From: Biscogniauxia marginata
Taxonomy: Eukaryota; Ascomycota; Sordariomycetes; Xylariales; Xylariaceae
Reading direction: 5' to 3'
Length of the DNA stretch: 64,000 nt
Assembly: GCA_022695795.1 (NCBI GenBank)
Contig: MU404147.1
Span: forward strand, 62,001-126,000
Shown: piece by piece, positions 48,314-60,652 of the stretch
How positions within the stretch are numbered: the stretch's first letter is position 1
Layout: each line of letters starts with the position of its first letter
The notes under the pieces: model-generated
What the model was told of the DNA's origin: nothing
The model's input: only the letters and a program-made list of their open reading frames with translations
Databases searched by the model: none
Position numbers and translations under genes: made by a program

Positions 48314-50218
48314 CTATGCACCAAGTGCATGACCCTGCGAAAATTATTTCCTAGCAGGTCGTGCTCGTTATGTTTGAATTGTTCGATCATTCGACTCTAG
48401 AATAATGGAATCGTGCGAGACAATCGCTTTAACTTGGTCAAGGAAGATAAACAAAGAGCATTTCGCGTCGACGTTCCCGTTATGTATTAACTAGAATGCG
48501 GTAAAGATGAGACAAAGACCAGGCCCCTATACTATTGACCACCGAGTTGAACAATATTTTCAAAAACTGTTTTCAGATACCCATGGCACTAGAATTTAAC
48601 AATTCCAATGCTAAATTGTAATGCGTGTGAACAAAAAGGAGTCTAGCGACAATTGGGCTAATCTCTAAGAGAAGCTCTCACGATACGTATGGGGGTTAAA
48701 GAAATAAAAAATAAAATAAATAAATAAAATAAAAAAAGGGGATTAAGAAAAAAAAAATCGTGGTTGAGTAGGCTGTGATTGGTTTGGAATATTGCTTCAC
48801 AGGAAAGACGGAGAATTCCCCCTTCATGTTTCGGTCTCTTCGATCTCTATTTGTGTATGATCCCTTTTTCTCCGCATGTGTCCCGAGTTTAACAAGTGAC
48901 TCGCCCGGAATATCGAGGAGCATATCATCGTCTAGGACGAACATTTGAACAGAGCGATGAAAGCGACTTAGATGTTTGACTAATTCCAGACCAGAAGTTA
49001 GATTTATCGGGAGGATGCCTAGATATATTAATAAGATACATAATGTAGATTTGTACCTCTTAAGGCTTTGGGTAGAAAGATCATGTTTGATATGAAGAAG
49101 GAAATCCTCCACCAAGAAGGTAAATAGGATAATAGCTGCAGAAGTCTTGGCTGGCTACCCAGATGAGGTTTCGGAAATCAATTACCTTTCTAGTCCCTGA
49201 AGAAACAGGTAATGTTTATTTCATGTGAGGTATTTGGGAAGCAAAGAAGACCGTTACCATAAACCACAGGTCGCACAGTGTGCCTTATATACGTTCGCCA
49301 CGCACTGGATTTGTCTTTTAATAATTCAGGTTCGGGGGAAGGAGAATTGGTTCTAGAGATGCTTATTGCACTGGTTTGGTCGCTATCGCCAAGGGTCTAG
49401 AGGCATGGAGCAGCAACTTTGTAGTGGAATTTTAGATGAATAAATAGTTGGTGCCACAAAAGCCCAGAGACAGGCTTTTTGACAATGTGATCCTCGCCTC
49501 TTCGCAGTCTGCAAGATACTGCCGTCTGATTCCATTGACACTTGAGTGGACGACGGGTATTCAAACAAGGCATGACAAACTTGGTGCGCCAACAGACAAC
49601 AAAAAATTACCCTCCACTAATAAGCATTCTGAACTCTGGCATAGAATTCACATTTTTCGGTGTGAATCATCTTGATTTTCACAGCTAACCAACAGAAGGG
49701 TTAAAAATTATGATCATGATGTGGCCTTCAAGGCCATTAAGAAAGGTTTATTGTATAGCATTAGACCTTAGTAGTCTATCGGGGTATCTCGGCAACATGC
49801 CACCAACCAACGTGCCATGAAAGAATTCAGAGGCCAGAGGTAGGTACTCACACCCAAATGACTTCACGTCTGCATCAATGATTCCACCTAAAAACCACCC
49901 TTTTGAAAAAAAAAGTCTGAATGAAGAAGTGAAAGCCGTCCCTGGCAAATTTTTTTTGGATGCTGAGCATTTTCCATCCACACACACCGTCTCAGCTGCA
50001 ATATTACTTCCTGCTTTTCATGCAACCCTGTGATTGTGTGACGAAGGAACACAAAGGCATCATGACTATTTAGCAAATCTGCAACGTGTTCAAGTTGTTA
50101 TGGCATTTATCAACCTCCGTGGAGAAGATATAGCCGTAGATGTCGTGTCTGGTTTCCCAGGTACTGCATCGCCGACATAGTGATGGACACTATAAATGTG
50201 AAGTTGGATCACGTCACC
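48314..50218. other. Intergenic with low-grade coding-like stretches
   Basis: About 1.9 kb with no gene I can support. A minus-strand frame at 48696-49115 begins with plausible protein sequence (E-D-F-L-L-H-I-K-H-D-L) but ends in a low-complexity AT-rich tail (48700-48760). It may contain a small intron (GTACAAATC...ATCTAG) near 49017-49055. Another minus frame near 49748-49987 has a D-A-D-V-K-S-F-G stretch. Both could be relics. Confidence 0.35.
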
Positions 50219-52212
50219 TTAGGTAGAGTGATCACCCCATCGGCGAAGCAGGTTTTCGAAATGCAGACAACGAATGCATTTCGGGCAAGTGACCGTAGAC
50301 TTGAAGCCAGGCTTGAAGCAACCGTTGCCGTTCTTAGCAGCCAGGCACTCAGCAGTCTTCTTGTATGCATCCGCGACGAAATCCGGTGCTGTTTCAGCTC
50401 CGGTCAGTTGAAGCCCGTGGAAGATTCTGCGAACAAGACGGATCTGCTCCTTTGTCGCCGCCACAGACTCTTCTAGTTGTTGATCTGCAAAGACACCACT
50501 GTCATTGAAGCCTGTGGCACTATCCGCTAGCACACAATCAAGAATGATATGGCCTCCCAGTTCCGTATCAACCAACCCAGCCTTGACTGCTGTCTCGAAG
50601 AACTTGTGCATATCCTGTGCAATTTCAAGGCCCTTCTCAGCTCGGCTCTGGACGTACTCATCAATCTTTGAAATGGTTTTGATTGGAGACTCAAGAGGGT
50701 CGTAGTCAACATCAACAGGAATCGATCCATAAACATGCATGTAATGGCGTACCAATTCCACGAGGTTTGCATTATGTTCGCCAACTGGAGTGACAAGTTT
50801 GACTGTGTGGGACTGGATTCGTGGACAGTATTTGGGGTCATCGTCTCTCGCCCGGGCTTCTAGGTAGTGGAAGGCATTGAACAAGGCTTGATGATGATAG
50901 ACGAGGGTCTGGATCCGTTCAGCCAGAACCGTTAAACGTTCATTCATAAATCTTAGTACTGCAGACGCCTGATTGGATTGAAGTTAGTCAAAAGAGGTAA
51001 AAATTGCTAAGTAGGCAGGCAACTTACATAGGCACAGATCGTTGCATTCCGTACTTCTCGGGACTCATTGGCCATGTTAACACTGTCCAGAATAGGCTTA
51101 AGGTACTGTCGCTCCACAGCCATGTGGGCTACCGGGACCACTTCGTCCCATAAAGATTGAATCTCGCTGGCAATGGCGTCTCGCTCTTGGTGGATTACTC
51201 GACCGTACTCTGGAATGTTTGGGGCATTCACGGCATATGTGAGAGCAGCTTCCTGAAACACAATGTTCAACTGCGTGTGACAGTTGTGGGCAAGATTTAG
51301 AATAACCCTGTTCCTGTATTAGTCGATGTTATAGAGAATTAGGAAGGATCACTCAACTGGCTTGCTCCACGTCGAGCATTGAAGAGCATAGCATCTCTTG
51401 TGCTATCATCATAATTGAGCTCTCCACCGAGAGCCTGGAGCTTGCTGAGAACATGATCATAAGAGGTTGTGTTAACCTTGAACAATCGATGCACTTTATC
51501 AAAGTCGTAGTGATCGTAATAAAATCCCGGTTCATGCTCCATAATGCTTGCCTCGGTCCGGATAACCCGCTCTATGCGAATGTGGTTACTAGCTTTGTCT
51601 TTGAGAATTCGAACCTGGTTTCTCGGTGTTAGCGTTTACTATAATTCATGGGAATGGATTGATATAACAAACTTCATCTTGGAGAAGCTCCTTTCTCAAG
51701 CGGAGTGCCATGATCTTCTCTCGAACGGAAGATGCATCGTCCAGCGGCGTGGGTAACTCCTTCAAAGACATGATACAGCGACTAATGTGCTGTCGGAACT
51801 TGCCTGAGATCTCCTCAACAAGGTGGGTATAGGTATTCAGTTCCATAGCGGCATCGTAGAGATTGTTAGGACTAGGTACTTTGATGGCAATATTTGCCAG
51901 CTCCTCGTACAGCCGTTCCAGACAGAATTCCTTCTTAACTCTAAGCTTCGCAACACTATGTTGATGATTAGCAGTTCTAGTAGTACGAATGTGGTGGAGA
52001 TCCTCAACTTACAAGAGCAACTCATCCTGTGATAAGATTCTCAAAGGACTCTCAGTGGCCATAGACACAACTTTGACCCATTGGGAGTGCAAATAGCCGT
52101 TGGGAGAGATCATGTCTCTGAGCATTGCCTTTTGGCCATCAGATTTGGCATCGATTGCGTGGCACAGGATATTAAAGACAGAGTTCTGTCGGGAAACCTG
52201 CGGATTTTCCAT
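50219..52212 (-). CDS. Hypothetical helical protein, unrecognised (five exons)
   Basis: The CDS is complement join(50219..50968, 51028..51307, 51358..51614, 51673..51955, 52013..52212), 589 residues, with introns of 59, 50, 58 and 57 nt, all in phase. The start at the 52212 ATG gives M-E-N-P-Q-V-S-R-Q-N-S. The protein is predicted almost wholly alpha-helical, with no signal peptide or membrane span. Notable stretches are the charged F-C-L-E-R-L-Y-E-E-L-A-N and R-E-K-I-M-A-L-R-L-R-K-E-L in the first third. Near the end K-S-T-V-T-C-P-K-C-I-R-C-L-H-F contains a C-x2-C-x2-C cluster. I do not recognise a family and assign no function. Consistent splice phase and codon texture argue that it is a genuine gene. 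Confidence 0.75.
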
Positions 52213-55142
52213 GGTGCTACTCTGCAATTGATTGACTGTAGAAGAAAGTCGTAGAAAGGTGTCTAAAATGATACAAGCGAGATCAGTAAGTGATATATTT
52301 CACTCTCGCCTCATATGCCCTTGCGACCGGCCCCGGCTGTGTTTTCGCGTTGAATGTACCATGTGAGGGATTGATTGGCATAGAGAGAGCAAAGCATGTG
52401 GGATTTCTTACCGATGAATAGTCTTGTGTGATGAGAAGGGGGCCAGCCTAAAATTGCCTGGCTAAAGTATGGCTTCTCTCAGTTTGGTTTGGGCGGTTGT
52501 AGTGCAAGCTTAGGGTAGACGTTGATGAATTTCTCAAAGATGGCGAGTATGTTTGCCTATGGTTAATAGCATTAGTAGGTGTTCTTTAGCCCTAGCTGCA
52601 CCAAGAAATGCCGTTGCAGACCGTTGGCCAATGGTACCTAGAATGAGAAATTCTGGCTGTGGTGTGAATAACAGAAAATTCAAAAGTAGCTTGGTACCCA
52701 GAACCACCTATGGCGCTGTCAGTATGCAGCCTTGCCCATCAGTACCACGATGTTGAAGCGGATTACGAGGCTACACACAGGAAAGTCTAGGGGTAAGGGG
52801 ACAATAATAATCATGACTTACCAGAAGTTCGTTACACCTCTTGATCCGTCCCTAAGATGGAAACAGAATTCAATGAGGATTTGACTTGCAGAAGATCAGA
52901 TGGTCGGAGCAGGCTTTGACCTGACGATCCTGGCCACGGGACTGTCGAGAATCTGTAGATGAAGGGTTCTAAGTATTGTTGAACATTAGCCACATGCAAA
53001 ATTCCTCATTGTAATTTTTTTAAAGGTCAAGGAAGATGCAAGACATACCAATGAGAGGCTGTGTGATGCTTCAGGACAGGTGGGCTACTCTAGGCGTGGA
53101 AAGAGATGAACGTAGATACCTGCCTACGGCATTGTTCTCGAGAAGGAGAATGAGATGTAGGTAAACAGCGGAAAGATCTCTTGATCCTTGCAGAGGTACG
53201 TACCTAGGTAGAGAAGTACCGAAGATGCGCTATACCTATCTCAGGCTAGCGCTGCGCTAGTATATATATGTACTAGCGTCCCGTTTTAGCACTATAGCCT
53301 ATAAGCCTCTGGGCTCAATATTCTATTATGAGACTAAAACCTCGTTATACAACTAGCACACCAAACCAACTCGCCTAACCACTCCCGTTGTGATAACCGA
53401 CATTTTACGCAAAAAGCACATGCACGCACAACTAGCAAGTCTATGAGCAAAGGAGCTCCCATTTTCCATCAGTCAATTCCATCGGTCAATCTTTAAGGGT
53501 CCTGGTAACGAGCCGCAACTAGCCGTTGGACAGCTTCTACATACACCTATTAGAAAAAGTCACACCCACCATACCATACCGTATGCATCTCGCAATCAGC
53601 AGCAGTCTGAAATGCCAACTCCAAAAGCCCTGGTGGAGAGAAGATGGCAAGGTAGGATATGAAAGAGTTACGAAGGCTATCAGAACCTATGTCACCCTAT
53701 CATTCTCAAACCTCTTCCGGCCTACATGTATCTACCTACCGAGGTAGGTGGTTTAAATTTCCCTATAGAGACTAAGAGGATACCGAGTAAGTGACCTTGG
53801 CCCAACCCCATAGATACCGTTAGGAGCCTCCCTGCACTGTAACCAGAATGCGAAGTTGATGATCATATCTAGATAACTTATCTACCCAGGTAGGTTAGGT
53901 GGTTTGGGAATTATGTACCTAGACAGGTAAATTACCCTTCTCGCTTGCAACATCTCCGCCCAGTCGCGAATATCATCGAAATCTCATCATCTCTCTACCT
54001 TTTAAAAAATTGAAGGATCAAGAATAGTCAGCCATATTGACCCAGAATACCCTCCACCGCGACTTCTTTCATGTCGTCACGTAAATGCCAAATGCCGGAT
54101 GGCGCATGCCTGCGATGCGGTGCTGTCTCGCGTGTTGTACCTACAAGGAAGCACTCCTGAATGACCCGTTTCTAGACTGTACAACCGACAATTCAGCGGT
54201 CAGCCATCTGTTGCTTGAAATGCTACACAAGCTCTCGACTTTTTTCTTTATCGCATGTAGGTTTTGAAAAGTTCAGATCCGGACAGCGCTGTTATTCGGT
54301 TATGTTGCCTCGTTGCAGGAGGATTCAAGGTATGTTCCCGACTGAGGACCGCTTCTTTCTGTCACTTTCAAACGATCTTTGACGCCCAAACTCGACCATT
54401 GCCGCTAATATGTTATAGAGATTCTAGAACTTGCAGGTTTTTTTTTTTGGCCAATCTTCAATCTGCATCAAGCCTCTCCCAATGAGATGCGCTTGACATC
54501 GGCCATGCGTTTGCATTACTTACCCATGTGTCTGTGCCGACCCGTTGCGCCATACTTCCCCGTTGCTTATGTCAAAAGTGACAGCACCCCAATGTACCGG
54601 TTTTCCCTTCGACAAGTGTTGATGGACACAAGCGCAGAGGGCAAGATTGGACGACGCTGTCGTGCACAGCGCCTTTTTAATTTTTAATTGTACTCCCAGG
54701 CTCATCCCCCCCCTTCTACTAGTCGTTGCACATTACTAGGATCTGTCCGGTTACTCACTTGCCTAGACAGACATCTATGTGAGACGTCATGGAAGCGGTC
54801 CTTTTTAGGAAGTTCTCAGGTACCATGTAGTCGGCCTCGATCTGCCCAAGGCTTCAGAAGCTCTCTTAGGGGCATGTGCAATCACGGGGCTGCCATGTGT
54901 TCGTTCGTGGAAACTTAGATGGGTCCAGATCATGATCTAGGGGAGTCTCCGCCAAGTGCTGCTTCACGCCGGCTCTTTGAGCAAACGGGATATAACTAGT
55001 GCTATATCTCTGCAATTCCCAACCATGTTGCTGTCTCATCACTTCTACCTTTCCCAAGACAGCCAATATCTTCTATTTCCTCTTCCTGCATGTTTCTCTG
55101 GTCTGTTATGTCTCTGTGACACGATACTACTACATAAGCAAC
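52213..55142. other. Long intergenic region rich in CCTAGG-type palindromes
   Basis: About 2.9 kb lies between divergent genes. Several copies of TACCTAGGTA-like sequence and its halves occur (near 53201-53215, 53738-53750, 53884-53900 and 53915-53930). Short frames such as 54264-54485 and 54687-54918 show no recognisable protein. The last 200 bp before 55143 form the LrgB-like gene's leader and possibly carry a 5' UTR intron. Confidence 0.5.
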
Positions 55143-56996
55143 ATGATGAAGACGTCCTTGGTCGAGCAATTCTGCAGGAGTATCCAGGAAGAGGCAACTA
55201 CGAAACGGTTCAGGGACGCTGGGATCGGATTCTTGTTCATCGTATTCAACCAACTATTGGTTGTCCCTGCTCAGATTGTCCTTAATCTTCACTCTGTCAA
55301 CCTGCCAGCGTCGATCCTTGTGATGCTGTTACTATCTGTCCTGATGATCATTGCTAGTTATGTCAATGGAAGTGTTGCACAGTTCTACACCAAACATCTA
55401 CGGGGACCAAGCGACTTTCTTAGCCGCCATATGTCTCTTGGATTTGTGGCATTGTTCGTTAAGCTTAACCAAGACCATATCACTGATAGCTCCGATGTAC
55501 CAAAGATTGCTGGGACCTTTAGTAAGTGACAAACACAATCAGACAAGTAACTCGTAAGAAGGTTCTATAACTAATTATCCAATATAGTCATCACTACTAT
55601 TATGAGCTACCTGGGTGCATTCCTTTTTGCTGCCGGAGGTTTCAAGCTTGAGCAGCGAATCCGAGGTCTACACCAAAGGAAACACAATGATCTTGAAAGT
55701 AACAATAAGTCGTGGCCCAGTCCCTCCTCTGCCTGTCCAGCCACCCCTATAGAACGATCTTCCAAACGGATTTCCCAACTATCATCTCTCAGCATAGTGG
55801 TTGAGAAGAATGTGTCTCTCACATCGACTGAGCCGGCTACGAAGACCTCAACATGCCATTTCATTGATTTCCTGGTCCGTGACGCTCCAATATGGATATG
55901 CCTCCTTCTCTTAGTCGGGGTCGGGCTTCCCATCTACCTAGCTACAAGATACGAGATGCCTTTTGAGGCGCTATGTTTCTTGCTACTTTGGATCCTATCC
56001 ATCCAATTTCAGAGATACCTGAGGTCCTCATTCGCCCTTCTACGCTACCCAAGAATCCGATCCACGTTAATTATATTCGCCAATCCGCTCCTCATGACCT
56101 GGGCTCTCGGATCGGCCTACCTATGGACCAAGGTAGCTTGCACGAGGCAGACTATCAACGTGGTCGTCACTAACTTCCGGCGCCACAACTCCCTCGCTGA
56201 TTGCCTTGTCAACATAATCAAGGATCATGACCTGCCCTCGAACCTAGGCGCTGGTGATCTCGCGGCTCCGATATTAGACGCGGGCATTGTGTGCCTGGGC
56301 CTCAAGATGTACGAATACCGCGCGGAGCTATGGGCTAGCTTCGGCACGGTATTCTCGACTTGCACGCTGCTTGCGGTAATAAACGTGTTCCTCAATGTTC
56401 TCGTGGGCCATGCGGTCGGTTTGCAGCGCGAGGAGGCCATCGCCTTCGCGGGGCGCTCCGTCACCATGGCATTAGGCGTGCCCGCCATCGAGAACCTCGG
56501 CGGCAGCACCACGCTCATGAGCGCCGTCGCCATATTCAGCGGCATCCTGTTCCACATGACCGGGGACTGGGTATTTTCGGCACTGCGCATCAACGATCGG
56601 GCATCGCAACAGTGCGACCTCCCTCACCCGGAAACCCACTTGCCGGTACCGCCGCCGTCGTTAGTCGAGGAGAACAGCGCTACCACCGCAAAAGCCATCA
56701 GTGGTGACGACACGAAAAAAGCCGGTGTGACGGTCAGCGTTAGCGAGACATCCGAAGAGAAGCTGAACGATGTGGGCGGATGTGGTACGGACGATAGAGA
56801 CGAGTCCACAGTGGTGGCTGCTGGTGTGATGGTGGGAATCAACGCCGCTGCCATGGGCACCGCATACCTTATCGAGCGAGACTCGAGGGCTACCGCGTAT
56901 TCGGCGCTGTCAATGACGGTATTTGGGGCCATGACGGTAGCACTGACAGCACTACCTGGTGTTTCCGAGGCTATGGTAGCTCTTACATCGATATGA
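55143..56996 (+). CDS. LrgA-LrgB fusion membrane protein (PLGG1-like)
   Basis: The CDS is join(55143..55521, 55588..56996), 595 residues, with one 66-nt intron (GTAAGT...ATAG). The first 135 residues resemble LrgA/CidA (F-N-Q-L-L-V-V-P-A-Q-I-V-L-N ... L-P-A-S-I-L-V-M-L-L-L). A Ser-rich loop follows, then an LrgB-like domain with G-A-G-D-L-A-A-P-I-L-D-A-G-I-V-C-L-G and a well-preserved core G-R-S-V-T-M-A-L-G-V-P-A-I-E-N-L-G-G-S-T-T-L. There are ten or more hydrophobic spans. Bacterial LrgAB/CidAB proteins are holin-like, and the plant fusion PLGG1 exports glycolate/glycerate from plastids. The substrate and membrane of the fungal version are unknown; organic-acid transport is the best inference. 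A charged linker (about residues 455-520) interrupts the last spans. Confidence 0.82.
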
Positions 56997-58777
56997 TCGG
57001 AGTCATGGTGGGTCGGATTTGTCTATTTCTAGGGCAGCGATCGTGACCGGCGTTGGTTTCTTGTATTTTGGACCGGATGGATTGCGATCTGTTATGAGTG
57101 ATGGGACAACGAAGGCCGATGATGACGACAGGACGACGCTATGAAGGGGTACTGATGTGAGATGGTATCTAAAGGGATAAAAAGACATCTGATATGATAC
57201 GTACACATAGTATGGTACGGTACTGATATCGGATCGATGTAGTCTAGGTTGTTACCGAGAAGAGGGCTAAGAAGGAGAAGCTGGCCTTGAGACATTAGCA
57301 GATGATACCACACGCATGAATACACTCACGTATCCATACAAGACTCCTTTTGAATAGGCAGCTATGCATGAGGCTAGTAGTAGTAGGTCTCTAGCAGTTG
57401 GTTCAGAGCTGCCTCTTTATGAATAGACTTGATTTCCATGCTCATGAGTGCTGTTCCCCATTTTAATATTCGCAGCATAGCTGGCAGATGTCACGGTAGT
57501 TCATACCGAGGTAAGGGTCCACAAACCTTCAAGTCTTCTCAAAGAACGCTGTCCCGTCCCCCGCTAACTCATGTTGTCTTACGTCCAGACGAAAACCTCG
57601 CGGCCGCCTAACGAATGAAGCACCACCATTTATAATTGTCCATATATACGTGCCATGGCGTCGGATGTATATTGCCTCTATGGTCGGCCCGGTTAAGCAT
57701 AAGGGGGCGGAGGGATCGCCGTCGATTGTCTCAATGGAAGATCGTCGAAATAGAGAAGGAGAGGGACGACAGAGATAAAGGAAAATTCGGGGAACCAGCG
57801 GTCGAATCGCTGCACGTCGACGTCGCATATCTTCGATCCCGTCGCAAAACTCCGATCACGTCGCGCACGCGATCGTACGCGAGGATGTTAGGGCGGACGT
57901 ACAGGATGAACTTGTATTTTTAGATGATTCCTAGCAAATAATTTTCCAGAAGAATACATCTTACATTCATAAAAATAAAAATTCAAGTGTCTGCTCTTAT
58001 ATCGTTATACATGACCAGGACAGCATATGGCGGGATAGGAGCGACCCGGTCCCCGTTGATGGTAGTCGTAAACAGATACATATGGGCATAACAAGCTGGT
58101 ATTATCTCGGGAACCAATACGGTTCGTATATAGGTGAATTATGTTTGTAAGAGTATGTACCACGGCAAGTGTTATGACGTATAGCGAGGTCAGTTCCGTT
58201 TCTATCTGGCTTCGTCTAGAAGCGTATGGAAAGGGAATATTTTGCTAGTGATCTGTCTCTCTCTCTCTCCGTCTCTCTCTTTTAAAAAAAATTTCCCCCA
58301 TATCTTTTACATTTGAAAGTAGGGACCTTATACATCGTACGGATGGCCTCGCCATTTCCCCAACGTTACATTCGACAACTATCTCAGTTCTGCTACCAGT
58401 TTCGTAGAAATTTGTTGCTAGATGACTATGAAACAACACATATAGGCTTTGATAAGGGATATCGAGGGGAGTTCGTGGTAAGGATTGATTGCATGTGCGT
58501 CAGATGAAGTAGTGACTGAGATCCGGCAAAGTGATAATAGAAAGACTTAGTAGGCACATTTACGACATAGAAAACTTCTTAGGTATACTCGAGGCTCTCT
58601 AGATTCATCGTCAAGTGAAGTATCTATAATACTAGCAAGACATGATGACCATACAGCCGCGGTAGAGATCTGATTCGAGTGAATCCGTGGATAATCTGTT
58701 TCTGGGCCTTAGGTGGGTTATTTTCGTCCGGCGTCAGGGGATCTAGGAGTGATGAGGTCTTCTGAGATGGCAGGATC
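56997..58777. other. Intergenic between LrgB-like gene and ESS1
   Basis: About 1.8 kb lies between two converging genes. A CT-rich microsatellite is at 58252-58282. No protein-coding frame is credible: those at 57529-57923 are basic and low-complexity. Confidence 0.55.
58252..58282 (+). repeat. CT microsatellite
   Basis: The run CTGTCTCTCTCTCTCTCC continues as GTCTCTCTCTTTT. It is a simple dinucleotide repeat with two interruptions. Confidence 0.8.
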
Positions 58778-59364
58778 CTATTCAAGCCTCTCAATTAGGT
58801 GCAAACCACTCGCTGTCTCGACAACACCGCTCATCTGGCCCGGCTGCAATGCGAATGCAGCTTCCTCGAATTCCTTCTGCATGTCTCCTTTCCCGAAATA
58901 TCCCAAGTCGCCCCTCTTCCTCGCAGAGCTGCAGTCGCTTTCGCTCATGGCTAGCTCCCCTAGTGACACAGTGCCGCTCTTGATCTTCTGTTCATGATCC
59001 TTGATGATTGAATTGGCCTCGTCCTTGCTTCGCGTGATCTGACTCTCTCGCCAGCTCGCGGGTCGTCGACTGTCTCGGTGCTTTACCAGCAGATGCGCGG
59101 CGCGGATCTTGCCCTCGGGACGGGAAGTGGAGGAGGACTGGGAGGAGGAGTGGTGGGTTGCCATGTACTTCTTGAGTTTCTCGGTATCGGTGCCTGAGGG
59201 TGGTTCCCATCGTGATATCTTCTCAAGTGCGTTGAAGTAGTACGGGAGGTTTTTGGAGTTGCTATGGCGAACTTCCCAGCCCTGTGGAAGACCGCTGTCG
59301 TCCTGAGCTAGCAGTCAGTATATCTTCCTTCAATCAAATTCAATCAAATACCAGGAATCTGCAT
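58778..59364 (-). CDS. ess1: Peptidyl-prolyl cis-trans isomerase, Pin1/ESS1 type
   Basis: The CDS is deduced as complement join(58778..59307, 59352..59364), 180 residues. The first exon has only 13 nt (M-Q-I-P) and the intron is 44 nt (GTATTT...CTAG) with a branch-like CTGAC. The WW domain spans about residues 11-41 (L-P-x-G-W-E-V-R ... Y-Y-F-N ... R-W-E-P-P). A Ser-rich linker follows, then a parvulin domain (about 70-180) with the phosphate-binding basic loop (K-H-R-D-S-R-R-P-A-S-W-R) and the catalytic Cys at about 130 (D-C-S-S-A-R-K-R-G-D-L-G). It isomerises phospho-Ser/Thr-Pro bonds, for example in the RNA polymerase II C-terminal repeat, in the nucleus. The gene lies near an RPB9-like gene. 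The first exon is the least certain part. Confidence 0.9.
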
Positions 59365-60652
59365 CGTGAATGAAGATCGAGAGGTCTTCCGGGCAAGAAT
59401 CACGAGAATGGTAGGGACCAAAGAAGCTCACCATTGTGTTATACAGAGAGTTCTCGTGAAATTTTACGATGGAGTAGTGCTGTCCCCGAAAACTGAAGAA
59501 GCCCGATACGGTGATGAAGGGAGAGGGTATGTGAGGAGTAAAGGAGACAAAATCCTCGAGAAATCGATCAGGGATTGTTGTCGGAGGGGGCTAGAAAATC
59601 GAACCGTCTCGATTGAACGTGTTGCGCCTCCAGATAATTTCTGGCTGCTGCTCTTGTCAAAAAGGGAAAAAGCAGATGAAAAAGAGGGCGTACTAGCGGC
59701 AGAGTGAAAGCTTCAAATATTGGCGTGGCCTAGATTCCCACGCTGCGGGCTGCGAAGTAGCTACTCTCACTTGGCCGTCTGAATAATCAATGCTGGTTTG
59801 CTTAAGAAGTTCCAGTCACGAGGCCACCGATGATGCAGAGTTGGGCGGGGCAACCAGTCTGTCTATTGCTTGGCACAGCAACGGCTCGGCTGAGGCGAAA
59901 CGAAACGCGGGGTGAGTACCCGACTGGACCTTAGGTACCTGGATTACATCATTGAAGTACCTAGGTAGGTACATTACAGTGTACACTGTTCGAAACCAAC
60001 TTAGATACGGTGCGAAGCATAGGCCACCACCAGTGACTCAACCCTTACCTCTCTCGTCCAACAAAGTGGACTGACTGGATAATAAATAGATGGGACCTCA
60101 GTGAATAGAAGACTGAACCTTACGACGGGGGCTTAGATAATAGAAGTAGGTACCTTAGGTACCTGAATAGGTTGTTTGGCCAGCAGACAATAGACCACAT
60201 GTTATCTAGCGTGAGGTCGTTTTTGCAAGCTTCCATTCAAGTTCTTTCTTACCAATTTGAAGCTTCTCCTAGCCCATTTAGATTGCTTGCTAGCGTCGGA
60301 TCGTTGACTTATCTTTCTTTCAATACCTACCTCTACCTACCTACCTACTACAACTGCATCCACCAACACCAAGTGCCATCACCTCCATCATAATCACCTT
60401 CATTTTTATCCCCACCTCCATTCACCGCAATCAATTTACTACGGTACTTTGTTTCCCACCACATAAAAGAGGATTTCCACCACTAACACGAAGCTCGTTC
60501 CTTGCAACCTTTCCACCCCTTGCTTCGCCAGACAGACGATAGTATCGGTCCTGACACAACATCAAACACTTCCCTTAGCTTGTTGAACGAGCCACCTCAT
60601 ATCAAATCAACGTTCCTATCGCCTCGCTTGTGGAGGACAACCGCCAACCACG
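59365..60652. other. Intergenic / promoter of the RPB9-like gene
   Basis: About 1.3 kb. It has several CCTAGGTA-type palindromes (near 59933-59971 and 60149-60165) and a TACCTACC run at 60327-60350. The final 200 bp are pyrimidine- and CA-rich, typical of a fungal leader. The open frame at 59366-59707 reads divergently from ESS1 and has no recognisable domain. Confidence 0.55.

Noticed and set aside
49748..49987. Protein-kinase-like relic on the minus strand
   Set aside because: Only a weak D-x-x-S-F-G resemblance; no catalytic loop or glycine loop nearby.
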